Positions 21,175-29,619 of a DNA stretch of 64,000 nucleotides are shown here, one piece after another (position 1 is the first letter of the stretch; each line of letters opens with the position of its first letter). The stretch covers positions 53,717-117,716 of the forward strand of contig CANQPL010000005.1 of assembly GCA_947625735.1 (NCBI GenBank), read 5' to 3'. Under the pieces are notes generated by a model. The model was given only the letters and a program-made list of their open reading frames with translations, was not told the origin of the DNA and ran no database searches. The position numbers and the translations under genes were made by a program. Source of the stretch: an uncultured Clostridia bacterium. GTDB lineage: Bacteria > Bacillota > Clostridia > Oscillospirales > Ruminococcaceae.

Positions 21175-21585
21175 TAGTGTGATAGCGGTAGAGGGAGAGG
21201 GGAGGTTGGGAGAGGGAAGGGGAGTCCAGAGGGGGCAACCGTAGGGAAGGAGGGGGGAGGGAAGTGAGCGTCTAAGAAATCTCTGCCCTTCCCCCTCCTT
21301 CCCGAAGGTTCCCCCTTTGGAGGGACAGCACATACAGAACGATATGGACAAAACATCTTGAAAGCAGAAACCCTCCAATTCAGCATAATAGCGGCAAAAA
21401 GGAGTATAAAAGGGGAGCTGCAAACCTCCCCTTTGGCGGTACAGCACAAATACAATGTTACGGACAAAACATCTTGAAAGCAGATAAATTATAATTAAGT
21501 GAGAGAGAGTAAATGGGAAATTCAAATTTCCCATTTGCAGCACTGCACATACAGAACGATACGGACAAAACATTTTGAAATCAAA
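21175..21585 (-). repeat. Tandem array of three [conserved ~43-nt tail + variable hairpin] units
   Basis: Tails CAGCAC.TACA..ACGATAYGGACAAAACATCTTGAAAGCAGA near 21326-21368, 21442-21485 and 21541-21583; each abuts a hairpin of different sequence. Confidence 0.85.
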
Positions 21586-21704
21586 AAATATTTGCATTTA
21601 CAAAATAAATATGATATAATAAAAACGAATATATCATGGGGATAAGGCAGTAACCGGGATAATATCCGTTTACTGCACATTACCCCTCACAGCGGAGATC
21701 TTTT

Positions 21705-22289
21705 ATGCAAGGAAAAAAAGCGCTTATACTGTCCTCCTCCGGTGAAACGATAAATTCCCTTGTCCGTATTGCGGAACAGGCGGGATTTGACGATACAGCC
21801 GTTTCGGACGGCAGAGATATCAGGGATATCCCCCCCGACAAATACTATGTTATACTGTCCTCACTTCCCTTTGAGGACGTGTTCGGACTGGACAGAGTTA
21901 CTTATATAAATAAATTTTTTTCTGCCTGTCAGGTAGTTTTCGTTCCCTCAAAGGTGTATGAGGAGGTCTGCGGAAAGCTGGGCGGCAGAGGGATAATGCT
22001 TCTTCCACGTTCGGTGTCCGAAGCAGCAGCGGTAAACGCCGTGCGCAGTGTCTGCGCCCTCAGGGAGCAGTTAGACGAGCTGCGGGAGGAAAATGCGGCT
22101 CTCAGGCGTTCCCTTGACGAAACAAAGCTGGTAAACCGTGCAAAATGCGTTCTTATCGAATATCTGCGCATTACCGAAAAGGACGCTCACCGACAGATAC
22201 AGAAGCGTGCCATGGATCACCGCATTACTCTTTCCGAGGCGGCAGCAGAGGTACTCAAAACCTACGAATACATGAGATCCGACAATTAA
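21705..22289 (+). CDS. ANTAR domain-containing response regulator-like protein
   Basis: C-terminal LVNRAKCVLIEYLRITEKDAHRQIQKRAMDHRITLSEAAAEVL is a canonical ANTAR domain; pseudoreceiver-like N-terminus. Confidence 0.9.
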   Translation: MQGKKALILSSSGETINSLVRIAEQAGFDDTAVSDGRDIRDIPPDKYYVILSSLPFEDVFGLDRVTYINKFFSACQVVFVPSKVYEEVCGKLGGRGIMLLPRSVSEAAAVNAVRSVCALREQLDELREENAALRRSLDETKLVNRAKCVLIEYLRITEKDAHRQIQKRAMDHRITLSEAAAEVLKTYEYMRSDN

Positions 22290-22380
22290 ACGGAATATCC
22301 TGCCCGAATATCCGCAGACAGGGTTGTATATTACATCTCCTGTTTTTGTCGGCATTATTTTTCCCGAAAGGAGCAGCTTG

Positions 22381-23217
22381 ATGAAATTTACCAAAATGCA
22401 GGGCATAGGCAATGACTATGTTTATGTAAACTGTTTTTCCGAACAGGTTGACGATCCCGAAAGAGTGTCAGTCATTGTAAGCGACAGACATTTCGGCATT
22501 GGTTCTGACGGACTTGTGCTTATCATGCCGTCCGATAAGGCTGATTTTCGCATGAGAATGTTCAACGCCGACGGCAGCGAGGGTATGATGTGCGGAAACG
22601 CTACCCGCTGTATCGGAAAATATGTTTACGACAACGGTCTTACAAATAAAACAGCTCTTACTCTCGAAACACTGAGCGGAATAAAGCACCTTACTCTTTT
22701 CCCCGAAAACGGCATCGTTAAAACTGTGCTTGTGGATATGGGGAGGGCTGTCCTTGCGCCCCGTGAGATACCTATGGACGCTGACGGCGACAGCTTTATA
22801 AACAAGCCCATAACCGTAGGCGGCAGGGAATACCGTATCACGGGAGTGTCAATGGGGAATCCCCATGCAGTCACCTATGTTGAGGATACACAGAGCCTTG
22901 ACCTTGAAAAAACAGGTCCGCTCTTTGAAAATCATCCGCTTTTTCCACAGCGTGTAAATACCGAATTTGCAGAGCTGACAGGGGACCATTCCATTCGTAT
23001 GAGAGTGTGGGAACGGGGTTCGGGAGAAACATGGGCTTGCGGCACGGGAGCTTGTGCGGCTGCTGTGTCCTCGGTGCTCAACGGCTACTGTTCCCATGAC
23101 AGAGAGATAACCGTTCATCTCAGGGGCGGCGATCTTTTCATCACCTACCGTTCGGACGGCACTGTGCTTATGAGAGGTCCTGCCGAAACGGTCTTTACGG
23201 GTGAGATAGATATCTGA
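22381..23217 (+). CDS. dapF: Diaminopimelate epimerase
   Basis: MKFTKMQGIGNDYVYVNCF; MRMFNADGSEGMMCGNATRC; MGNPHAVTYV; ERGSGETWACGTGACAA. Confidence 0.98.
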   Translation: MKFTKMQGIGNDYVYVNCFSEQVDDPERVSVIVSDRHFGIGSDGLVLIMPSDKADFRMRMFNADGSEGMMCGNATRCIGKYVYDNGLTNKTALTLETLSGIKHLTLFPENGIVKTVLVDMGRAVLAPREIPMDADGDSFINKPITVGGREYRITGVSMGNPHAVTYVEDTQSLDLEKTGPLFENHPLFPQRVNTEFAELTGDHSIRMRVWERGSGETWACGTGACAAAVSSVLNGYCSHDREITVHLRGGDLFITYRSDGTVLMRGPAETVFTGEIDI

Positions 23218-23345
23218 CCGCACTGTTATTTCTGTTTTCCGTCTTATGACCCGACAGTTTCTGCCCCTATACTTCGGGCAGATAAATCGTGACAAACCGA
23301 AAAGAACTCATATCCCGCAAAAAAATTCTGTAAAGGAGTACACCA

Positions 23346-24548
23346 ATGGTAAAGATCAATGAAAATTTTCTTACAATGAAAAAGAATTATCTGTTTATCG
23401 ACATAGCCAAAAGAGTAAAGGCTTTTTCCGAGGCAAATCCCGACAAGCCCCTTATCCGCATGGGTATAGGCGATGTTACGCTGCCCCTTGCTCCTGTCGT
23501 GGTGGAGGCTATAAAAAAGGGTGCTGATGAAATGGGCGTCAGGGAAACCTTTAAAGGCTATGAGGACAGCGGCACGGGTTATGATTTCTTAAAACAGGCA
23601 GTGGCTGACTATTACGGGAGCTTCGGCGTGAGCCTTTCACTGTCGGAAATAAGGATAAATGACGGAGCAAAGGCGGACTGCGGCAATATCACCGATATTT
23701 TCGGCGATGATAATACCATTCTTGTGACAGACCCCGCATACCCTGTCTATGTGGATTCAAACGTTATGTGCGGCAGGAGGATAATATATGCCGATTCCAA
23801 CGAAGAAAACGGATTTGCCGCAATGCCCGATGAAAGCGTTCATGCGGATATTATCTATCTTTGCTCCCCCAATAATCCTACAGGCTCGGTGTATACAAAG
23901 GCGCAGCTTGAAGAATGGGTAAGCTATGCCATTAAAAATGAGGCTGTAATAATTTTTGATTCGGCTTATGAAGCATTTATCTCCGACCCTGCACTTCCTC
24001 GAAGCATCTACTGTGCGGAGGGTGCGAAAAAATGCGCCATTGAAATGTGTTCCCTTTCAAAGACAGCGGGCTTTACCGGTACACGCTGCGGCTATACGGT
24101 TATCCCCGAGGAGCTTACGGTAAAAGCATCAGACGGAAGCGAGGTAAGTCTTGCCGCTCTCTGGGGCAGACGTCAGGGCAGCAAGTTCAACGGCGTTTCC
24201 TATCCCATACAGTGCGGTGCAGCGGCGGTATTTACACCGGAGGGTCAGAAGCAGACAAGACAAGCCATTGACTATTACCGCAGAAATGCAAAGGTAATGA
24301 CCGATACCCTTACAGAGCTTGGTATAAAATTCACGGGCGGTATAAATTCCCCCTACGTGTGGCTCAAATGTCCGCAGGGAATGGACAGCTGGGAATTTTT
24401 CGATTTTCTTCTGGAGAAGATACAGGTGGTGGGTACGCCGGGAGAGGGATTCGGCAAAAACGGAGCGGGTTGGTTCCGTCTTACTGCTTTCGGCACATAT
24501 GAAAATACAGTGGAAGCCATGAACAGACTTAAAAAGCTGTTTTCATAA
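23346..24548 (+). CDS. dapL: LL-diaminopimelate aminotransferase
   Basis: MVKINENFLTMKKNYLFIDIAKRVKAF...IRMGIGDVTLPLAPVVVEA; YLCSPNNPTGSVYT; SKTAGFTGTRCGYTVIP. Confidence 0.97.
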   Translation: MVKINENFLTMKKNYLFIDIAKRVKAFSEANPDKPLIRMGIGDVTLPLAPVVVEAIKKGADEMGVRETFKGYEDSGTGYDFLKQAVADYYGSFGVSLSLSEIRINDGAKADCGNITDIFGDDNTILVTDPAYPVYVDSNVMCGRRIIYADSNEENGFAAMPDESVHADIIYLCSPNNPTGSVYTKAQLEEWVSYAIKNEAVIIFDSAYEAFISDPALPRSIYCAEGAKKCAIEMCSLSKTAGFTGTRCGYTVIPEELTVKASDGSEVSLAALWGRRQGSKFNGVSYPIQCGAAAVFTPEGQKQTRQAIDYYRRNAKVMTDTLTELGIKFTGGINSPYVWLKCPQGMDSWEFFDFLLEKIQVVGTPGEGFGKNGAGWFRLTAFGTYENTVEAMNRLKKLFS

Positions 24549-24562
24549 TGCGGAGGAGTATT

Positions 24563-25282
24563 ATGGAGGACGGAAATACCGCTAAAATTGTAAGGAGAGG
24601 ATTTGTTCCCTCCGATGAAAGGGACTTTTCCGGAAAGAGCCTTGAAAAGCTGAGATGTGCCGCAGAGGAGGTATGCTTTCTTTTAAACAGAGGCTATGCC
24701 GTCAAAAATTCTACTACATTTGTAGGCAATCATCATCAGCTTTCTGAGCGGCAGAGACTTGCCCTTGCAAGAACGCTTTCCTCCGATGAGAAGATAGCTC
24801 TGCGCAGGGCAAAGGAGTTAAAAAGTGCCGATCTTAAAGGAAAGACCGTTTATATTGACGGCTTTAACACCATAATTACCTTAGAGATAGCTTTATCCTC
24901 CTCAACGCTCTTTTACGGCATGGACGGCACAATAAGGGATCTTGCGGGGCTGCGGGGGACTTATTCCATTATCGACAAAACAGTGCCCGCAGTCCGTGCA
25001 ATTGCAAAGGAGCTTACCTCTCTTAAAATAGAAAGGGCAGTTTTCTATCTTGATGCCCCCGTTTCCAACTCACGGCGGCTTATGGGACTTATACTTGATA
25101 CAATGAGGGGCTGTCCCTTTAAAACGGAGGTATATGTGGAAAATGCCGTTGATCCGATCCTTTCGGCTCTTGAAAATGTGGTGACATCGGACGCTGTCAT
25201 ACTTGATGAGTGCATGAGCTTTTTTAATCTTAATGCGCATATTATCGGAAGAATGGGCTGCCCTGTCATAAAAATACTGTAA
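24563..25282 (+). CDS. DUF434 domain-containing protein
   Basis: RGFVPSDERDF...AAEEVCFLLNRGYAVKNSTTFVGNHHQLSERQRLALAR; YIDGFNTIITLE resembles DUF434 proteins. Confidence 0.75.
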   Translation: MEDGNTAKIVRRGFVPSDERDFSGKSLEKLRCAAEEVCFLLNRGYAVKNSTTFVGNHHQLSERQRLALARTLSSDEKIALRRAKELKSADLKGKTVYIDGFNTIITLEIALSSSTLFYGMDGTIRDLAGLRGTYSIIDKTVPAVRAIAKELTSLKIERAVFYLDAPVSNSRRLMGLILDTMRGCPFKTEVYVENAVDPILSALENVVTSDAVILDECMSFFNLNAHIIGRMGCPVIKIL

Positions 25283-25342
25283 AGATCTGCGCAACTCCGC
25301 TCAAAGTGTATTCCGGAGATTTTATATAAGAATAATTTCCTG

Positions 25343-25378
25343 CGCCGTACCGATAAAGGAGTACGGCGTGTTTTATTT
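25343..25378 (+). terminator. Intrinsic terminator of the dapF-dapL-DUF434 cluster
   Basis: CGCCGTAC-CGATAAAGGA-GTACGGCG then TGTTTTATTTT. Confidence 0.8.
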
Positions 25379-25485
25379 TCCGTCATTATGGGATTTTTTA
25401 ATCTGTTACCCGATGAAAAACTGTACAGCATACAAAATCTGTGATATACTCTTTAATTTTCTTTTGAAAAATTTGCCAAAAACTA

Positions 25486-25514
25486 TTGGCAATGTGAAAA
25501 AAATATGTTATAAT
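25486..25514 (+). promoter_or_regulatory. Promoter of iorA with inverted repeat over -35
   Basis: TTGGCA-N17-TATAAT; TTGCCAA-N6-TTGGCAA at 25473-25492 overlaps the -35. Confidence 0.7.
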
Positions 25515-25552
25515 GCTTATAACAGAAAAAATATATATACGGAGGAGCTTTC

Positions 25553-27280
25553 ATGTCAGAACTTATGCTTGGCAATCATGCAGTTGCCAGAGGTCTTTAT
25601 GAAGCGGGTGCAGATGTGGTATCCGGCTATCCCGGAACACCCAGTACGGAAATTACGGAGTTTGCCGCAAAATATGACGAGATACATTCGGAATGGGCGC
25701 CCAACGAAAAGGTGGCTACAGAGGCTGCCATAGGCGCATCTATCGGCGGTGCAAGGGCGTTTACTGCCATGAAGCACGTGGGTCTTAACGTTGCTGCCGA
25801 TCCGCTTTTTACATCTGTCTATTCGGGCGTAAACGGAGGACTTGTTATAGCTGTTGCGGACGATCCGGGAATGCACTCTTCACAGAATGAGCAGGACAGC
25901 CGTCATTATGCAGTCGCATCAAAGGCAGCCATGGTCGAGCCGTCTGACTCGGGAGAGTGCAAGGAATTTACAAAAGCGGCATTTGAGCTTTCCGAAAAAT
26001 TTGATACGCCCGTTATTCTTCGTCTTTCCACAAGGGTATCCCACTCACAGAGCGTGGTGGATATCTGCCCGAGGATACCCCATGATACGGGAAAATATGA
26101 AAAGAATATCCCGAAATATGTAATGACCCCCGCAAATGCGGTCAGACGCCATGCGGACGTGGAAAAACGTCTTGACGCTCTCAGGGAATATGCTGAGGAC
26201 TGCCCTTTTAACACCGTTGAGATGAACAGTACAGAGATAGGCATTATCACGGCGGGCATAGATTATCAGTATGCAAAGGAGGCTCTCGGGGACAGGGCAA
26301 GCTATCTGAAGCTGGGGCTTATTAATCCCCTGCCCGAAAGGCTTATCAAGGACTTTGCGTCAAAGGTGGAAAAGCTCTATGTTATCGAGGAGCTTGACGA
26401 TATTATCGAAACTCACTGCCGCAGTATAGGACTTGACCCCATAGGCAAAAAAGCCTTTACATATCTCGGCGAATACTCCGCCGCCTATCTTAAAGAAAAA
26501 ATTCTCGGAGAACGTGACGAATTTATTACCTATCCCGAACCGCTGCCCGTCCGTCCTCCCGTTATGTGTGCGGGCTGTCCCCACAGAGGAGTTTTCTACA
26601 TCTTGAAAAAGCTGGGGGTTATGGTGAGCGGGGATATAGGCTGCTACACTCTCGGGGCTGCCGCTCCTTTAAATGCCATTGACTCCACTATCTGCATGGG
26701 CGCATCTGTAAGCGGTCTGCACGGCTTCAATATTGCAAGAAAGGGAGAATATGAGGATAAGGCGGTTGCCGTTATAGGCGATTCTACATTTATACACTCG
26801 GGCATTACGGGGCTTATAAATATTGCCTACAATGCAAGCAATTCTACGGTAATTATACTTGATAATTCCATAACAGGCATGACAGGACATCAGAACAACC
26901 CCGCAAACGGCTTTAACATCAAGGGCGATCCTGCTGCGGCGGTGAATATTGAGGAGCTTTGTCATGCGGTGGGTATTGACAGGGTAAGGGTGACCGATCC
27001 TGCCGATCTTGCGGGAACAGAAAGTGTTATAAGAGAGGAGCTTGCCGCAAAAGCGCCCTCGGTAATAATTGCCCGCCGTCCCTGTGCGCTGCTCAAATCC
27101 GTAAAGCACGCCCCTCCCGTAAAGGTGAGCGAGGAAAAATGCAAAGCCTGCAAGGCTTGTATGCGGATAGGCTGTCCTGCCGTATCCATGTCAACAGGCA
27201 AGGCAAAAATCGACAACACTCTTTGTGTGGGCTGCGGTCTGTGTACACAGCTTTGCAGATTCGGGGCAATAAGCGGATAA
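25553..27280 (+). CDS. iorA: Indolepyruvate ferredoxin oxidoreductase alpha subunit
   Basis: MLGNHAVARGLYEAGADVVSGYPGTPSTEI; DDPGMHSSQNEQDSR; GDIGCYTLG; GDSTFIHSGITGLIN; C-terminal CKACKACMRIGCPA / CVGCGLCTQLC. Confidence 0.97.
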   Translation: MSELMLGNHAVARGLYEAGADVVSGYPGTPSTEITEFAAKYDEIHSEWAPNEKVATEAAIGASIGGARAFTAMKHVGLNVAADPLFTSVYSGVNGGLVIAVADDPGMHSSQNEQDSRHYAVASKAAMVEPSDSGECKEFTKAAFELSEKFDTPVILRLSTRVSHSQSVVDICPRIPHDTGKYEKNIPKYVMTPANAVRRHADVEKRLDALREYAEDCPFNTVEMNSTEIGIITAGIDYQYAKEALGDRASYLKLGLINPLPERLIKDFASKVEKLYVIEELDDIIETHCRSIGLDPIGKKAFTYLGEYSAAYLKEKILGERDEFITYPEPLPVRPPVMCAGCPHRGVFYILKKLGVMVSGDIGCYTLGAAAPLNAIDSTICMGASVSGLHGFNIARKGEYEDKAVAVIGDSTFIHSGITGLINIAYNASNSTVIILDNSITGMTGHQNNPANGFNIKGDPAAAVNIEELCHAVGIDRVRVTDPADLAGTESVIREELAAKAPSVIIARRPCALLKSVKHAPPVKVSEEKCKACKACMRIGCPAVSMSTGKAKIDNTLCVGCGLCTQLCRFGAISG

Positions 27281-27289
27281 TTCCCGTAA

Positions 27290-27802
27290 ATGGTGATGTG
27301 TATGAGGGAACACTGCGAAATAATAAAAAAGAATGTCTATCCTTATTTTATTAATCTGGAAACTGCAATAAGGACTTATGACAGGAATGCGCCTGTCTGC
27401 GGTTCACCTGCATGGCGGTATGCATATCATTCCATACATTCGGCGGACAAATGGTTTTTTAACCCTTTTGTATATGAAGAACCTGATTTTCACGAAAACG
27501 GTATGGATAATCCCGATAATCCCTGTACGGCTGAGCTTACAAATGAACAGCTTATTGAATATCTTCACAGGGTGAGGAAAAAATTCCTTGAATATATGGA
27601 TACTCTTACCGATGAAAGGCTGTACGAAAAACCGGAAAATTGTATATATACGCGATTGGAGCTTATCATAAGGCAGTGTTCGCACCTTGCCTTTCATACG
27701 GGAATGATAAACGGTCAGACGGCAGAGAGAACGGGAAAATTCCCCGTCTATGCGGCTGCGGATACTTTGGACAGGCTTTATCAGGGCTTATATGACGAAT
27801 AA
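27290..27802 (+). CDS. DinB-like (four-helix metal-binding) hypothetical protein
   Basis: AYHSIHSADKWF ... IIRQCSHLAFHTGMINGQTAE with spaced His residues as in the DinB superfamily. Confidence 0.6.
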   Translation: MVMCMREHCEIIKKNVYPYFINLETAIRTYDRNAPVCGSPAWRYAYHSIHSADKWFFNPFVYEEPDFHENGMDNPDNPCTAELTNEQLIEYLHRVRKKFLEYMDTLTDERLYEKPENCIYTRLELIIRQCSHLAFHTGMINGQTAERTGKFPVYAAADTLDRLYQGLYDE

Positions 27803-27846
27803 AAATTATTTACATAGCTTTTTATGCAGATAAAGGAGTAATTTTA

Positions 27847-28422
27847 ATGGATACAAGATCAATAATGCTGGTGGGAGTAGGCGGACAGGGAACGCTGCTT
27901 GCAAGCCGTATTCTCGGGAATGTGCTGCTTTCTCAGGGCTATGACGTAAAGGTGAGCGAGGTACACGGCATGAGCCAGAGGGGCGGCTCGGTGGTGACAT
28001 ATATCAGATTCGGCGAAAAGGTGTACTCTCCCGTTATTGAGGAGGGACAGGCGGATTTTATCATCTCATTTGAGTTGCTTGAAGCCGCAAGGTGGCTGCC
28101 ATATCTGAAAAAGGGCGGAAAGCTCATTACCAATTCACAGCAGATAGAGCCTATGCCCGTGATAACGGGTGAATGTACATATCCGCAGGATATAGAAAGC
28201 CGCATAAAAGAGGAGGGTGCAGATATCACCGTAATTGACGCCCTTTCCCTTGCAGAGCAGGCGGGTACTTCTAAGGCGGTAAATGTGGTCCTCATGGGCG
28301 TAATGTCGGACATTCTCGGATTTGATGAGGAGATATGGTCAAAGGCACTGGAGCAGTGCGTACCCCCGAAGGCTCTTGAGGTAAACAAAAAAGCCTTTGC
28401 ACTGGGGAGGAGTATCGGATAA
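27847..28422 (+). CDS. iorB: Indolepyruvate ferredoxin oxidoreductase beta subunit
   Basis: SIMLVGVGGQGTLLASRILGNVLLSQGYDVKVSEVHGMSQRGGSVVTYIRFG. Confidence 0.95.
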   Translation: MDTRSIMLVGVGGQGTLLASRILGNVLLSQGYDVKVSEVHGMSQRGGSVVTYIRFGEKVYSPVIEEGQADFIISFELLEAARWLPYLKKGGKLITNSQQIEPMPVITGECTYPQDIESRIKEEGADITVIDALSLAEQAGTSKAVNVVLMGVMSDILGFDEEIWSKALEQCVPPKALEVNKKAFALGRSIG

Positions 28423-28511
28423 CGGAATATAGGCTGTTTCCTGCGGGGGACAGCCTGATTTTTGTATACGGTAAAATTTTCTGAAAATATAAATTTTTTT
28501 CAAAAAAGCCC

Positions 28512-28540
28512 TTGACAAAACCGAAATCATGTGATATAAT
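28512..28540 (+). promoter_or_regulatory. tRNA-Ser promoter
   Basis: TTGACA-N17-TATAAT upstream of the tRNA. Confidence 0.88.
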
Positions 28541-28576
28541 ATAATAGTTGCTTGAATAGAGCTTAAATAAACCGTT

Positions 28577-28669
28577 GGAGAAGTCGCCTAGCCCGGTTTA
28601 TGGCGCACGACTGGAACTCGTGTATGCGTTGATAGCGCATCGAGGGTTCGAATCCCTCCTTCTCCGCCA
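28577..28669 (+). tRNA. tRNA-Ser (anticodon GGA), CCA encoded
   Basis: GGAGAAG acceptor stem, CGACTGGAACTCG anticodon arm, long variable arm, GGGTTCGAATCCC T-arm, CTTCTCCGCCA 3' end. Confidence 0.97.
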
Positions 28670-28673
28670 TTTA

Positions 28674-28706
28674 AAAACCCCGTAAACACTGCGTTTACGG
28701 GGTTTT
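28674..28706 (+). terminator. Intrinsic terminator after tRNA-Ser
   Basis: AAAACCCCGTAAAC...GTTTACGGGGTTTT. Confidence 0.85.
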
Positions 28707-28739
28707 ACTATGTCTGATTGCCCGCACTTCTGATGTCAC

Positions 28740-29438
28740 TTATGCGCCGCTGCGGGCAGTGCTTGTCTGTGAAGTTTCTGCAACAGTCGCATGTACAGTC
28801 GTTTCCGAAGCACCGCCCGTAACGGTAACGGTTGCAGCGGGCATGGGAGCAGTTGTCTGTACAGATGTCTCCTCGGACGCCGTGACAGTGCTTTCCGTTA
28901 TGAGCTTAAACTCCGTTATTTCTGCGGTAAGTCTCGGATAAGATGACGCCATGGAAACGGGACAGCCGTTCCCGTCAAATATAATTGTGCTGCCCTCGGT
29001 ACTCATCACCCAGCCGCCGTTCTCACCGGAAACAAGCGTCCCGCCCTGTTCTGCTGCCGAAGCCGCACTGTCAAGGACGGAAAAGATCTCCATAAAAGGC
29101 GACAGATCGGGCATTTTTTCGGCAGGCATCGAAAATGTCAGCTCCCCCAGAGAGGAATTTACCACATCTCCCGACAGTGATACCTTTAATCCTTTAAGCG
29201 TGTCCGGAGAGGTAAGCTCCATCTCCCAGAAGCCCGTGCCGAGACGCTTTATATTCCCCGAAAAACAAAACTCCGTCTCCTCACCGTCAGGAGGAGTTAT
29301 GTAGCTTGTGACCGCACATACTGCGGTATAGGGAGAGGTTATCTCAGGCTCGGGCGGCAGTCCTGCTATCTCGTTAAAGCTGCACCCTCCCAGTAAAAGA
29401 GCAAAACAGGCGGTAACAGATATTTTTCCGATCTTCAT
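28740..29438 (-). CDS. Lipoprotein of unknown function (start at MKIGKISVTAC)
   Basis: Lipobox ALLLGGCS; LolA-like strand pattern; Thr-rich C-terminus. Confidence 0.65.
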   Translation of the reverse strand: MKIGKISVTACFALLLGGCSFNEIAGLPPEPEITSPYTAVCAVTSYITPPDGEETEFCFSGNIKRLGTGFWEMELTSPDTLKGLKVSLSGDVVNSSLGELTFSMPAEKMPDLSPFMEIFSVLDSAASAAEQGGTLVSGENGGWVMSTEGSTIIFDGNGCPVSMASSYPRLTAEITEFKLITESTVTASEETSVQTTAPMPAATVTVTGGASETTVHATVAETSQTSTARSGA

Positions 29439-29619
29439 TGCACATTTTCCTTTCACATAAGGCGAAAGCATAGATCGGAAATGCTGTCAGTCCATAAGAG
29501 GCAAGAAGCAAGAAGCAAGAAACAAGAAAAAATTATCCGTAAAGTGGTAAAAGGTAAAAATTTCCAAAAGCGTTTCCTTATTTTGCCTCTCAGAAAATCA
29601 AAAATTGATTTCCGTGCTG

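Noticed and set aside
21148-21597. 149-aa and 97-aa minus-strand ORFs with repeated MFCPYRSVCAV peptide
   Set aside because: Repetition is explained by the DNA tail repeat; the reading frame changes between units, and there is no RBS or family resemblance.
20641-21600. Possible CRISPR array
   Set aside because: Repeat units are 100+ bp, there are no short direct repeats with unique spacers, and no cas genes are nearby.
23258-23282. TCTGCCC...GGGCAGA hairpin between dapF and dapL as a terminator
   Set aside because: No T-tract follows; it may be a processing or attenuation stem, but evidence is too weak.
22849-23295. 148-aa ORF antisense to dapF
   Set aside because: Overlaps a confident dapF coding region on the other strand; no domain signal.
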